A stretch of 48,940 nucleotides of DNA from contig NZ_JACJTB010000050.1 in the NCBI RefSeq assembly GCF_014698475.1, positions 1 through 48,940 on the forward strand, in the 5' to 3' direction. Shown here piece by piece: positions 17,274 to 25,947 of the stretch. Position 1 is the first letter of the stretch. Each line of letters starts with the position of its first letter. The position numbers and the translations under genes were made by a program. Under the pieces are notes generated by a model. It saw only the letters and a program-made list of their open reading frames with translations. It was not told the origin of the DNA and did no database searches. This stretch comes from Nostoc spongiaeforme FACHB-130. GTDB taxonomy: Bacteria > Cyanobacteriota > Cyanobacteriia > Cyanobacteriales > Nostocaceae.

Positions 17274-18740
17274 TTAACTCCTATGCCAGCGCGTACCTTC
17301 AGGACTATCAATTAAGGTAACACCTTTGGCTTGTAGTTCATTGCGGATGCGATCGCCTTCGGCAAAATTCCGCGCTTTCCTAGCGGCTTGGCGTTGTTGA
17401 ATTAAATCTTCAATTTCCGCATCACTTAAACCATCATTTACAGTAGTTTCAGCTTCTGGTTGGGCGGTTAAACCTAAAACCTCTGCTAAAGTGACGAGTG
17501 TTTGCCATTGTTTTTGCAGTTCTTCTGCGGGTGTGTCAGTTTTGCCTTCATGAACAATGATATTTCCTTCACGGCGGAGTTCTTTGGCTAATTCAAACAA
17601 CACCGATACCCCACCAGGAAAATTAAAGTCATCGTTGATAGCTTCTTGAAAGCGTTCCACAAATTCAGGGAGTAGGGAGGTATTTTCCACTCCCCACTCC
17701 CCACTCCCTACTCCCCAATTTAGTTGTTTACCGTATTGATGACCAAACAGTAAACCTTCTTTGAGGGTGTGCCAGCCGTTGGTGGCGGCAGCGATCGCAT
17801 CGTCGGTAAAATCAAGAGGCTTACGATATTGCGCCATCAGGACAAACAAGCGTAGTGCCATTGGGTCTACATTGCGATCAAGTAAGTCGCGGATGGTGGT
17901 AAAGTTGCCCAAAGACTTGGACATTTTCTCACCGTCTACCTTGACCATCCCGTTGTGTAGCCAGTAATTTGCTAAAGGCTTACCTGTGACGGCTTCCGAT
18001 TGAGCAATTTCGTTTTCGTGGTGGGGGAAAATTAAGTCAGCACCACCAGCATGAATATCTATTGTCTCACCCAAGCGATCGCGCACCATCGCCGAGCATT
18101 CAATATGCCATCCCGGACGACCAGCACCCCAAGGTGATTCCCAAGCAGGTTCGCCGGGTTTGGCGGCTTTCCACAAAGCAAAATCAAAGGGGTCTTTTTT
18201 CTTTTGATACTCTGGGTCTTCTATATTAACGCGATCGCTTTTCCCCGCCTGCATATCTTCTAACTTGCGGCCAGAAAGCTTACCATACTCACCAAACTGG
18301 CGTACAGCATAGTAAACATCACCGTCAGAAGGATAGGCAAAGCCTTTGTTTTCCAACTCATGAATTAATCGCTGAATCCCATTCATCGTATGTGTCGCGC
18401 GGGGATATTCATCAGCTTCTTTAATTCCTAACCGTGCCATGTCTTCAAAATATGCCTTGATGAACCGTTCCGCTACAGCTTCCATTGATGAATGTTCTTG
18501 TCGAGCGCGGTTGAGAATTTTGTCATCAACATCAGTAAAATTCTGCACATAGCGCACTTCATAACCGATAAACTGAAGATAGCGGCGCACAACATCCCAA
18601 ACAATGCAAGCTCTAGCATGACCCAAATGACAGTAGTCATAGACCGTCACGCCGCAGTAATACATCTTAACCTTGCCTGGTTCGACTGTTTTAAACGGTT
18701 CTTGACGACGGGTGAGGGTATTGTAAACAGTTAGGGTCAT
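17274..18740 (-). CDS. cysS: Cysteinyl-tRNA synthetase
   Basis: Class I synthetase that charges tRNA-Cys with cysteine. The frame runs up to 18920, but ATG 18740 ([16 protein letters not shown]) matches the normal N terminus, giving 488 residues. The zinc/cysteine site YYCGVTVYD, the HIGH-like CHLGHAR, the [18 protein letters not shown] block and [10 protein letters not shown] (KMSKS) are all present. An in-frame low-complexity insert ([12 protein letters not shown]) is encoded by (CCACTCC)-type heptamers at about 17669-17716, between the catalytic core and the anticodon-binding part; it is unlike the rest of the family. The gene stands alone. Confidence 0.95.
   Translation of the reverse strand: MTLTVYNTLTRRQEPFKTVEPGKVKMYYCGVTVYDYCHLGHARACIVWDVVRRYLQFIGYEVRYVQNFTDVDDKILNRARQEHSSMEAVAERFIKAYFEDMARLGIKEADEYPRATHTMNGIQRLIHELENKGFAYPSDGDVYYAVRQFGEYGKLSGRKLEDMQAGKSDRVNIEDPEYQKKKDPFDFALWKAAKPGEPAWESPWGAGRPGWHIECSAMVRDRLGETIDIHAGGADLIFPHHENEIAQSEAVTGKPLANYWLHNGMVKVDGEKMSKSLGNFTTIRDLLDRNVDPMALRLFVLMAQYRKPLDFTDDAIAAATNGWHTLKEGLLFGHQYGKQLNWGVGSGEWGVENTSLLPEFVERFQEAINDDFNFPGGVSVLFELAKELRREGNIIVHEGKTDTPAEELQKQWQTLVTLAEVLGLTAQPEAETTVNDGLSDAEIEDLIQQRQAARKARNFAEGDRIRNELQAKGVTLIDSPEGTRWHRS
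17669..17716. repeat. Heptamer tandem repeat inside cysS
   Basis: The + strand reads TCCACTCCCCACTCCCCACT followed by CCCTACTCCCC, a CCCCACT-type heptamer array like those between genes in this window. It keeps the cysS frame open and adds the peptide [10 protein letters not shown]. Confidence 0.8.
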
Positions 18741-19017
18741 AACAGAGTAATGCTGCAATAGAGGGATACGCAATAATAGGGTAAAACAACTGGTAAGTTT
18801 ATCCAGCATCCCTATGCTAGTGTTTTCTGGACTATCTGCGCTACCCTTTGTAAATGTAATAGAAATTATGAGTGAAAAGAATTTGGATAAGGCGTATAAG
18901 GGTGTAATGATTTTAAACACCTACACCCCTACACCCTGATTTCCTTACACCCGGCCCCAACGGGTAGCCGCAACTTAGAGAAGTTTTCTATTTTTTGATT
19001 TGTTTGATAACCGCGTT

Positions 19018-20160
19018 ATGCAATCAGCAGTGAATTCTGAATCTCAATCAATGGATGCGCCAAAACAAGGTTTACCAGTCACAATTATTACTGGATTTCT
19101 TGGTAGCGGCAAAACGACTTTACTAAATCATATTCTCACCAACCAACAAGGTTTAAAAACTGCCGTGTTGGTAAATGAATTTGGTGAAATTGGCATTGAC
19201 AACGAGTTAATTATTGCCACCGATGATAATAACAATATGGTAGAATTAAGTAACGGTTGTATCTGCTGCACAATTAATAATGATTTAGTGGATGCCGTTT
19301 ATAAAGTATTAGAACGGGAAGAAAAACTAGATTATCTAGTCGTAGAAACCACCGGACTAGCAGATCCGCTACCAGTTGCCTTAACATTTTTAGGCACAGA
19401 ATTGCGAGATTTAACTCGCCTAGATTCGATTATTACTGTTGTAGATGCAGCGAACTACAGCTTAGATTTATTCAACTCCCAAGCAGCTTACAGCCAAATT
19501 GCTTACGGAGATGTGATTTTGTTGAACAAAACAGATTTGGTTGATGAAGAAACTTTGACTCAGTTAGAGCGAAAAATCAACGAAGTCAAAGAAGGTGCGA
19601 GAATTTTACGTACCCAGCGATCGCAAGTACCACTCGCTTTAATTCTCAGTGTAGGATTGTTTGAGTCTGACAAATATTTTGATACTGTTGATGAGCATGA
19701 TCATCATGATCATGACCATCACGACCATGACCACGACCATTCAGCCTGCGGTCACGACCATCACGACCACGACCATTCAACCTGCGGTCATGACCATCAC
19801 GACCACGACCATCATCACCACCATCATTCCGACCATTTAGAAAATGATGGCTTCACTTCCATATCCTTCCAAAGCGACAAGCCATTTTCTATTAGGAAGT
19901 TTCAATATTTCCTGGATAACCAACTACCCACAAACATTTTCCGCGCTAAGGGTGTCATGTGGTTTGATGAAAGTCCCAAACGCCACATTTTCCACCTCTG
20001 CGGTAAACGCTTCACCTTAGATGATGACGAGTGGAAAGGTGAACCCAAAAACCAGCTTGTGCTAATTGGTCAAAATCTTGACCGCGAAACTTTACTAGCA
20101 CAAATAGAAAACTGCGTTTGTCTACCTTCTGTAAGTCGTGGTAAAGGCTTCAAAAAGTAA
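19018..20160 (+). CDS. COG0523 (CobW-like) GTPase with His-rich metal region
   Basis: A G3E-family GTPase of the CobW/YjiA/ZNG group, proposed metallochaperones, often for zinc. The frame opens at TTG 19000; ATG 19018 is preferred (380 residues, used here). The P-loop is GFLGSGKTT (26-34). The metal-binding CxCC motif is G-CICC (C81, C83, C84). ETTGLADP and the NKTD base-recognition motif follow. Residues about 226-274 are an extreme His/Asp run containing two ACGHDHH/TCGHDHH repeats with cysteines, which should bind several Zn or Ni ions. The C-terminal CobW_C domain is normal. No Zur site was identified with confidence. It stands alone, 66 bases before dtd. Confidence 0.9.
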   Translation: MQSAVNSESQSMDAPKQGLPVTIITGFLGSGKTTLLNHILTNQQGLKTAVLVNEFGEIGIDNELIIATDDNNNMVELSNGCICCTINNDLVDAVYKVLEREEKLDYLVVETTGLADPLPVALTFLGTELRDLTRLDSIITVVDAANYSLDLFNSQAAYSQIAYGDVILLNKTDLVDEETLTQLERKINEVKEGARILRTQRSQVPLALILSVGLFESDKYFDTVDEHDHHDHDHHDHDHDHSACGHDHHDHDHSTCGHDHHDHDHHHHHHSDHLENDGFTSISFQSDKPFSIRKFQYFLDNQLPTNIFRAKGVMWFDESPKRHIFHLCGKRFTLDDDEWKGEPKNQLVLIGQNLDRETLLAQIENCVCLPSVSRGKGFKK

Positions 20161-20222
20161 AAAGTTAAAAGTCAAAAGTCAAAAACATTTCTTTTTACTT
20201 TTTCCCTTTTACTTTTTACTTT
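20159..20222. repeat. AAAAGTC / TTTTACT short repeats between the GTPase gene and dtd
   Basis: AAAAAGTTAAAAGTCAAAAG is followed by TTTTACTTTTTCCCTTTTAC, so the spacer is made of heptamer-like words whose two halves are partly complementary and could form a weak hairpin. Confidence 0.6.
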
Positions 20223-20226
20223 ATTT

Positions 20227-20679
20227 ATGCGCGTTATCATCCAGCGAGTGAAATCATCCCAAGTAACCGTTAACGGTGAAATCATTGGCAAAATCGGCCG
20301 AGGCTTAAATTTACTCGTAGGTATTGCTGACACTGACACGGATGCAGAACTCGACTGGATGGCGCGTAAATGCCTAGAATTGCGTCTGTTTCCTGATGAT
20401 GAAGGTGGAGACAGATGGCAAAAATCTGTGCAAGAAATTAACGGTGAATTATTGGTAGTGAGTCAATTCACCCTTTATGGTGACTGTCGCAAAGGTCGCC
20501 GTCCGTCTTTTGACCGTTCTGCATCGCCTCAAACCGCAGAAGATTTATACAACAGCTTTGTGAATAAGTTACGCGCCAGCAGTTTGCGTGTAGAGACAGG
20601 TAAATTCGGCGCAATGATGCAAGTTTCCATCGAAAACGATGGCCCTGTAACTTTATTCTTGGAACGGGAAGCGGTATAA
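20227..20679 (+). CDS. dtd: D-aminoacyl-tRNA deacylase
   Basis: Removes D-amino acids (and glycine) wrongly attached to tRNA, a proofreading step in the cytoplasm. The N terminus [15 protein letters not shown] is the family signature. The SQFTLYGD motif (active-site region) and the cross-subunit Gly-cisPro motif GPVT near the C terminus are both intact. Length 150 is exactly typical. It starts at ATG 20227. There is no sign of truncation. Confidence 0.95.
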   Translation: MRVIIQRVKSSQVTVNGEIIGKIGRGLNLLVGIADTDTDAELDWMARKCLELRLFPDDEGGDRWQKSVQEINGELLVVSQFTLYGDCRKGRRPSFDRSASPQTAEDLYNSFVNKLRASSLRVETGKFGAMMQVSIENDGPVTLFLEREAV

Positions 20680-20708
20680 ACAAGTACTAGACACTGGGTA
20701 AAAATATT

Positions 20709-20741
20709 ACTAGCCTCTAGCTTCTAGCCCCTAGCCTCTCA
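20709..20741. repeat. CTAGCCTCTAG-type short repeats
   Basis: Heptamers of the CTCTAGC type are repeated after dtd. The complementary word GCTAGAGG occurs at 6370-6400 and 48780-48800. Confidence 0.65.
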
Positions 20742-20829
20742 TCACGTCTGCCTTTTTAAATAGACTACTGAGTTCTAAATGATGAGAGAATATTAAATCA
20801 ATGATCACAAAACTTTAAATTCTTTCATC

Positions 20830-21165
20830 ATGGCAAAAATCCAGTTTTCTAGAGGTGTTAACGAAGCAGTAGTACCAGATGTACGTTTAACGCGATCGCG
20901 TACTGGTGATACTGGTACAGCAACATTTGTTTTTACAAATCCCACAATTTTAGAGCAAGGCAATACAGATGAAGTCACCGGGATGTATATGCTGGACGAA
21001 GAAGGCGAAATAGTTACCCGTGAAGTTAAGGTAAAATTCATCAACGGTAGAGCAGAAGCCTTAGAAGCTATTTACATTATGAAATCTTCTGACGAGTGGG
21101 ATCGCTTTATGCGCTTTATGGAGCGATATGCTGAAGAAAATGGTTTGGGATTGAGTAAATCTTAA
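20830..21165 (+). CDS. psb28: Photosystem II assembly factor Psb28
   Basis: A small soluble protein that binds photosystem II assembly intermediates (CP47/RC47 complexes) on the cytoplasmic side of the thylakoid and protects them during assembly and repair. The sequence [20 protein letters not shown], the [10 protein letters not shown] strand, [11 protein letters not shown] and the C-terminal [20 protein letters not shown] are characteristic. Length 111 is normal for Psb28-1. It starts at ATG 20830. No transit or signal peptide is present, as expected. It is monocistronic, with a TGAAGTG-type repeat after the stop. Confidence 0.96.
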   Translation: MAKIQFSRGVNEAVVPDVRLTRSRTGDTGTATFVFTNPTILEQGNTDEVTGMYMLDEEGEIVTREVKVKFINGRAEALEAIYIMKSSDEWDRFMRFMERYAEENGLGLSKS

Positions 21166-21173
21166 GCAACCGA

Positions 21174-21222
21174 CTGAAGTATGAAGTGTAAAGTGTGAAG
21201 TCTGAAGTGTGAAGTCTAAAAT
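21174..21222. repeat. TGAAGTG-type heptamer repeat
   Basis: Tandem words TGAAGTA, TGAAGTG, TAAAGTG, TGAAGTC, TGAAGTG, TGAAGTC lie between psb28 and moaB; STRR class. Confidence 0.8.
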
Positions 21223-21287
21223 AAACGCTTTAACCTTCATTCTTCATCTTTTTTTGCCAGTGAAACTTTTTCAAAATTTCAACTCGG

Positions 21288-21791
21288 ATGATGCAAAAAC
21301 CCCATCCAGATACAGCCGCAATGACGGTAACTTGCGCCATAGTTACCGTCAGCGACACACGCACCCCAGAAACAGACAAAAGTGGACAACTAATCAAGCA
21401 ATTATTGTTAGGTGCAAATCATAGCATTGCCGCCTACACAATTATTAAAGATGAACCAACGCAGATTCAAGAACAAATAGAATCACTGAGTAAAAATGCT
21501 AATTTAGACGCAATAATTTTCAATGGTGGTACAGGTATTGCACCCAGAGATACCACTTATGATGCTGTTGAAAAATTATTAGAAAAAACTCTACCGGGAT
21601 TCGGAGAGGTATTTAGATTTTTAAGTTATCAAGAAATTGGTTCCCGTGCGATCGCCTCTCGCGCCGTCGCAGGTGTTTATCAAAATAAATTAATCTTCTC
21701 TCTCCCCGGTTCTAGTAATGCTGTGCGGCTAGGTATGGAAAAATTGATATTACCTGAATTAACTCATTTAGTCAGCCAGATGCGGAAATAA
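21288..21791 (+). CDS. moaB: Molybdenum cofactor biosynthesis protein MoaB
   Basis: A MoaB/Mog-fold protein of the molybdopterin adenylylation step; molybdenum cofactor is needed for nitrate reductase. Motifs seen are TVSDTR near the N terminus with the following [21 protein letters not shown] (the molybdopterin-binding loop), and [10 protein letters not shown]. Length 167 is normal. ATG 21288 and ATG 21291 are both possible starts. It is not clustered with other moa genes here. The name moaB versus mog rests on length and the absence of extra domains. Confidence 0.9.
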   Translation: MMQKPHPDTAAMTVTCAIVTVSDTRTPETDKSGQLIKQLLLGANHSIAAYTIIKDEPTQIQEQIESLSKNANLDAIIFNGGTGIAPRDTTYDAVEKLLEKTLPGFGEVFRFLSYQEIGSRAIASRAVAGVYQNKLIFSLPGSSNAVRLGMEKLILPELTHLVSQMRK

Positions 21792-21844
21792 AAGTGCTGA
21801 GTGTCGAGTGCTAAATATTAGGTGTTGCAATATTGCCATAAAAC

Positions 21845-21872
21845 TTGACGATGGAAATTTATACATTACATT
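21845..21872 (+). promoter_or_regulatory. Promoter of the phytase-like gene
   Basis: TTGACG (21845-21850) and TACATT (21867-21872) are 16 bp apart. The palindrome ATTACA-TTTG-TGTAAT (21865-21880) covers the -10 element and could be an operator. An outer repeat, GATGGAAA/TTTCCATC (21850-21857, 21891-21898), encloses both. Confidence 0.5.
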
Positions 21873-21924
21873 TGTGTAATACTCTACTCTTTTCCATCTA
21901 CTTCTAAGTAATTATATTGAGAAT

Positions 21925-24090
21925 ATGGCGACCAGTAACACTATTATTAATGTAACATTTCAAGGACAAACTATACTTGACACTGCTTTTATTCCTTCTG
22001 GTGCAGCAGGAACAGTCAATAACCAGCAAGTCCCGTTGGGTAACTTGTCTGGCGTAACTTATGACGCAGTGAATAATCGTTATTACGCAATTTCCGATGA
22101 TCGCTCCCAAGTTGCCCCTGCGAGATTTTACACTTTTACCACTGACCCTGCTACCATTAATACAACAGGAGTAAATTTTACCAATGTTACGCCCCTCAGA
22201 GATAGCAACAATAACTTTTTTCCAGTCAATACTATTGATTTAGAAGGTATTGCTTTAACAAATAATGGCACTGTTTTCATCTCCTCAGAAGGCGGAATCA
22301 ATATTAATGCGGGAATAATCATAGATCCATTTGTCCGGGAATATTCTCTCACTACTGGAGAGGAAGTACGATCGCTCACCATCCCGGAAAAATTCTTACC
22401 AATAGTTCTAGATACCAACGATGATGGTTTAATCAACACGGGTGATACCCAGATATCTGGTATACGAAATAACTTAGCTTTTGAAAGTCTCACCATTACA
22501 CCAGATCAAAAGACCTTATTTACCGCCACAGAAAACGCCTTATTCCAAGATGGTTCAGCTAACAATACTGGGAATATTACTCGTTCTCGCATCATACAAT
22601 ACAATTTAAAGAGCGGTCAGCCAGAGAAAGAATACTTATACTCTACAGAGACCAACAACACTGGTTTAGTAGATTTGTTAGCCATTGATAACCAAGGTAC
22701 TCTATTAGCTTTAGAACGCACCTTTGATCCAACTTTAGGAGTTACAATCAAAATCTACGAAATCAGCGTGCAGAGTGCTACAGATATCAGTGCTATTGAC
22801 TCTTTGAATAGTTTGACTACTCAAGAGCTAGGAGCAATTCAACCTGTTAAAAAGCGTTTGGTACTTGATTTAACAGAATTGAATCTACCTAATAGTGATG
22901 GTTTTCACCCCACTGGTTTAGATAATATTGAAGGATTGACTTTTGGGCCAAAATTGGCAGATGGTAGACAGTCAATTGTTTTGGTAAGCGACAACAACTT
23001 TAATCAGTCTCAATTTACCCAAATTCTGGCTTTGAGTGCAGGTATTCAATCTATACCTGATGATGAATCAACTGTGCAACTCAGCCTAGTTGGTGATGAT
23101 GTTTTTCAAATTACTGGAAATAACCAATCTCAACTAAAAGTTACTCTTTCGGGACGTAATTCTTCGCAAGTTAATGAGTTGGGAGTATTTACTGTTGATG
23201 ATGCGGCAGGAACAATTGATGGTGTTGCGCCTGGCTCTGCTGAGTATACAGTCAAAGCATTGGCGAGAGCAAGAGTGATTTTTTCTGCGATCGCCAACAA
23301 TCCTAATGGTTTTAATCCCGCCAGCTTATCGCGGTTGCTAGAATTTAGCAGCAGCAGTAACCTGAGATTTTATCTCGTGAGCAACGCTTCCACCGATGCA
23401 CTCAACACCGGAAGCATCTCCACCAGCAACATTATCTTCTCTAATAGCACCAGCCAACAAATTACTAACTTGGGTGCAGAAGGCTTTACCCTCGCTTGGC
23501 AAAATACTAGTAGTAACTTCCAAGATTTAGTGGTAAGGATTCAAGCCGTTGATGAATCTTTACCCTTGGGAACAAGCTTACAAGGGCAATCCCAAGGCGA
23601 AGTCATTGATTTACGCGATATCACTGGTAATGTCAGAGCCGATTTTACAGTCAACCGGGAAGCAGCGTTTGATAACTTTGTTGGTTTCTACAGAGTCGCT
23701 AACACCAATGGCGGTATTGATACTAATAGTGATGGTATTGCCGATATTCTCCCTGGACAAGCTGGATATATTCAAGCCGCCATTCAAAATCGCGTGGTAG
23801 GGATTGATTTAACAGTTAATAACCAAGGAACTGCAACTTATACTGGCACATTATCAGGCGGTGCGATCTTTGTACCTTTTATTATCATCGATAGCAGACC
23901 AGATGCTCTGCTGGATAGCAATACAAGTAATGATCCTGCGGTTTACTTCTCTTATTTGGGTGCAAACACGGATGGGTTTGATCACATTCGTTTGTTGGGA
24001 GATAACACCTTTGGTTTTGAGGACTTACCAAACGGCGGCGATCAAGATTTCAATGATGTGATTGTTAAAGTGAATTTAAGTATTGCTTAG
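21925..24090 (+). CDS. Phytase-like esterase domain plus DUF4114 protein
   Basis: A 721-residue protein with two recognisable parts. Residues about 20-375 match the esterase-like activity of phytase family: LSGVTYDAVNNRYYAISDDR, IDLEGIALTNNGTVFISSEGG, NLAFESLTITPDQKTLFTATE and LDNIEGLTFGPKL are successive blades of a beta propeller. The C terminus (about 600-721) is DUF4114, ending in FGFEDLPNGGDQDFNDVIVK, an acidic possibly Ca-binding motif common in extracellular cyanobacterial proteins. The middle has beta-rich, low-homology sequence. There is no classical signal peptide, so export may use a type I system as for other Ca-binding repeat proteins; this is inference. A phosphate-related esterase role is also inference. 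Confidence 0.8.
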   Translation: MATSNTIINVTFQGQTILDTAFIPSGAAGTVNNQQVPLGNLSGVTYDAVNNRYYAISDDRSQVAPARFYTFTTDPATINTTGVNFTNVTPLRDSNNNFFPVNTIDLEGIALTNNGTVFISSEGGININAGIIIDPFVREYSLTTGEEVRSLTIPEKFLPIVLDTNDDGLINTGDTQISGIRNNLAFESLTITPDQKTLFTATENALFQDGSANNTGNITRSRIIQYNLKSGQPEKEYLYSTETNNTGLVDLLAIDNQGTLLALERTFDPTLGVTIKIYEISVQSATDISAIDSLNSLTTQELGAIQPVKKRLVLDLTELNLPNSDGFHPTGLDNIEGLTFGPKLADGRQSIVLVSDNNFNQSQFTQILALSAGIQSIPDDESTVQLSLVGDDVFQITGNNQSQLKVTLSGRNSSQVNELGVFTVDDAAGTIDGVAPGSAEYTVKALARARVIFSAIANNPNGFNPASLSRLLEFSSSSNLRFYLVSNASTDALNTGSISTSNIIFSNSTSQQITNLGAEGFTLAWQNTSSNFQDLVVRIQAVDESLPLGTSLQGQSQGEVIDLRDITGNVRADFTVNREAAFDNFVGFYRVANTNGGIDTNSDGIADILPGQAGYIQAAIQNRVVGIDLTVNNQGTATYTGTLSGGAIFVPFIIIDSRPDALLDSNTSNDPAVYFSYLGANTDGFDHIRLLGDNTFGFEDLPNGGDQDFNDVIVKVNLSIA

Positions 24091-24167
24091 GCGAAAGGAT
24101 TGCTCAGAAGCGATCGCCTCAACTCACAATACTAAAAACCAAATCCCCAACCTGATCAATCAAGCTT

Positions 24168-24272
24168 TGATCTCCAAGTTTCATGTTCTGAAGTTAAAGT
24201 TTCTTGTTTAAAACAAAAATGTTCATATTCTGAAATTAAAGTTTCATGCTCTAAACGAGAATATTCTTGTTC
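24168..24272 (-). repeat. Five tandem 21-bp units, ORF-like without a start
   Basis: Five diverged units of 21 bp lie head to tail. On the minus strand the best agreement is GAACATGAAACTTTAACTTCA, read as E-H-E-T-L-T-S heptapeptides. That frame is open from a TAA near 24310 to a TGA at 24165-24167, about 44 codons, and contains no ATG. It may be the remnant of a coding repeat or a noncoding repeat of codon-sized period. Confidence 0.7.
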
Positions 24273-24331
24273 TAAGGTGGAATGATGGTGTTGTGAAGCT
24301 GAACTGAAATCTTATACCAGTCTCTTTTTAC

Positions 24332-24694
24332 TCATATTGGTAATCGTCTCACCCGGAAAGTTTCATTACTTACAGAAATAATTGAACCAGCCTCTAAATC
24401 TTCTTGGCATTCACGCAAAACTTGTGTCAATCTTTCGTTGATTACATCATAATTTTCATTTCCTAACCTAAATAAAATAACGCTGGGTAAATTATCTCCA
24501 CTAACTGCTAAAAGCTGGGCAAAATCTAAATCTACAGTTAATAAAATTCTCCGTTCTGTACGAGCTTTAATTAAAATCTCGTTATCTGGTAGCCTTTGCA
24601 AACCTTCATCACGCAAATGCACAACATCATAACCACCACTACGCAACCAAGATATAGTGCGTAGTGAAATTCCCATATCTGCCAAGAACTTCAT
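24332..24694 (-). CDS. DUF5615 PIN-like protein (putative toxin)
   Basis: A 120-residue PIN-like protein of the DUF5615 family. The N-terminal MKFLADMGIS carries the first acidic residue (D6), and LTVDLDFAQLL gives the second acidic pair, as in Mg-dependent PIN ribonuclease folds. It follows the DUF433 gene by 9 bases on the same strand; this pair is a frequent putative toxin-antitoxin module in cyanobacteria. The start is ATG 24694. RNase activity is inferred from the fold, not shown. Confidence 0.85.
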   Translation of the reverse strand: MKFLADMGISLRTISWLRSGGYDVVHLRDEGLQRLPDNEILIKARTERRILLTVDLDFAQLLAVSGDNLPSVILFRLGNENYDVINERLTQVLRECQEDLEAGSIISVSNETFRVRRLPI

Positions 24695-24703
24695 TATGAC
24701 TTA

Positions 24704-24934
24704 TTACGCACTTTTGAAGGGATAAACTTGCTCTTGAGTTAACCACGCTGCGTAAAGTAGAGATTCACGGATATCCTCTGGTTCTAAATCTGGGTATTCT
24801 TCTAGAATTTCTTCTAAAGGTTTGCCATTAGCTACTAAATTAACAACAAGAGAAACCGGAATCCGCATACCACGAATACAAGCTTGTCCTGCCATAATGT
24901 TACGGTCAAATGTAATTCTGCTCAGATTTAACAT
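24704..24934 (-). CDS. DUF433 protein (putative antitoxin)
   Basis: A 76-residue protein with the DUF433 pattern: ITFDRNIMAGQACIRGMRIPVSL, then LEEILEEYPDLEPEDIRESLLYA, a small winged-helix-like fold. It is the first gene of a two-gene unit with the DUF5615 protein, and is probably its antitoxin and autoregulator. The start is ATG 24934. The assignment as antitoxin rests on pairing alone. Confidence 0.85.
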   Translation of the reverse strand: MLNLSRITFDRNIMAGQACIRGMRIPVSLVVNLVANGKPLEEILEEYPDLEPEDIRESLLYAAWLTQEQVYPFKSA

Positions 24935-25063
24935 AAAATTACTTAAATTCTTTCTAATGGCATTTCTTTAATTAAATATAACTTCTATATAGCAGTCCCA
25001 AATGAGAGCCAAACAAATCTCTTCCCTGTTCTTACCACCAAAGAACTGTTTCAGCAAGCCATA

Positions 25064-25139
25064 ACTAGTACAATCGGCGAAAATAAAGCACCCATTATAA
25101 AGGTTTATCCACTTCAGACTTCAGACTTTCTGTACTAGT
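25064..25139 (+). repeat. 76-bp short copy of the CTAGTAC MITE-like family
   Basis: Begins ACTAGTACAATCGGCGAAAA and ends TTCTGTACTAGT. The left end resembles the 17-kb and 28-kb copies (ACTAGTACAGGTTGGCGTAA) and still more the complement of the 6-kb copy (CTAGTACAGATCGGCG). The interior has ACTTCAG direct repeats. Its last bases supply the stop codon of the lipoprotein gene. Confidence 0.65.
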
Positions 25140-25542
25140 TAATCAAATAACTGCGCCAAACAGGTTGAGATTCTTTACTGGTTTTATCGGGTAGCAGTAA
25201 CCGCCAAGTTTTACCTTCTTGTTGAATTTGCAAGTAAAGTTCAAAAGGCTGTTGCAGTTGCTTTAACTGTCGCTGTGGTAGGTTGATGATTAAATCGTAT
25301 TTTCCTTTAACGCGGAAAGCAGGTAAATTTTTAATCGTCAGTGGCTTTTCTTCAGCAATTTTGAGCTGCTTAATTTCAAATCCCTGAAAATCTATATCTA
25401 ATTTCTGGCTGAGGTCTTGTTTGGTTTGCTCTAGCTCAAGTGCGATCGCTTTCTCTACCAACTCGCTAGTAGGCAGCAGTCCAATAGTACCACAAGCCGT
25501 TAACAACACCAGCAAAACCATTGCAACAAACAATCGCACCAT
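25135..25542 (-). CDS. Putative lipoprotein, unknown function
   Basis: A 135-residue protein with a lipoprotein signal: hydrophobic MVRLFVAMVLLVLLTAC with the lipobox LTAC and Cys17 as the lipidated residue. The mature part is a small alpha/beta domain (VEKAIALELEQTKQDLSQKL, then several short strands), without a recognised family. It is expected at the periplasmic face of a membrane. The start is ATG 25542. The stop codon TAG (25135-25137) lies in the terminal ACTAGT of a MITE-like element, so the C terminus may have been changed by insertion. Confidence 0.7.
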   Translation of the reverse strand: MVRLFVAMVLLVLLTACGTIGLLPTSELVEKAIALELEQTKQDLSQKLDIDFQGFEIKQLKIAEEKPLTIKNLPAFRVKGKYDLIINLPQRQLKQLQQPFELYLQIQQEGKTWRLLLPDKTSKESQPVWRSYLIN

Positions 25543-25947
25543 CTTTAGTTATTCTACTCTCCAGGGCTAGTATAGCGGCATATATCTAAAATTTAGCTAT
25601 TTACCAGCTTAAATAGCCATAATGTATTCAATTTTACTTGTCTAGTCCATGATTGCATCTTATTTATAACTAAAGTCATACATCCTTTTAGCATTAATTC
25701 AATATCTTGATGAAGAGTCTTATCCAGCTTTAAGTTCTGAGATATCTTCATTTAAACTCATCATAACTTTATAGATTTGTACATTTTTCGGGCTTATTTA
25801 GGATAAGCATTTTCAGGAAAATCTGTATCTACCTCGAATATAGTAACTAATACTCTCTTACAGATAACTAGATTTTTGAGCAATCACATTTGATTCTTAT
25901 ATCTGAGTTATCTGTAATTCTCATGCCATGAATCAACTGAAAAATAC
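25543..25947. other. AT-rich gap with a long-armed inverted repeat
   Basis: No ORF is supported in these 405 bases. CAGATAACT (25861-25869) and AGTTATCTG (25906-25914) are a perfect 9-bp inverted repeat with a 36-nt loop, ending 33 bases before the oxygenase start; it may be a regulatory structure of that gene. Confidence 0.5.

Noticed and set aside
19007-19019. Palindrome ATAAC-CGC-GTTAT before the COG0523 GTPase as a Zur site
   Set aside because: Short, overlaps the start codon, and does not match a Zur consensus I trust.
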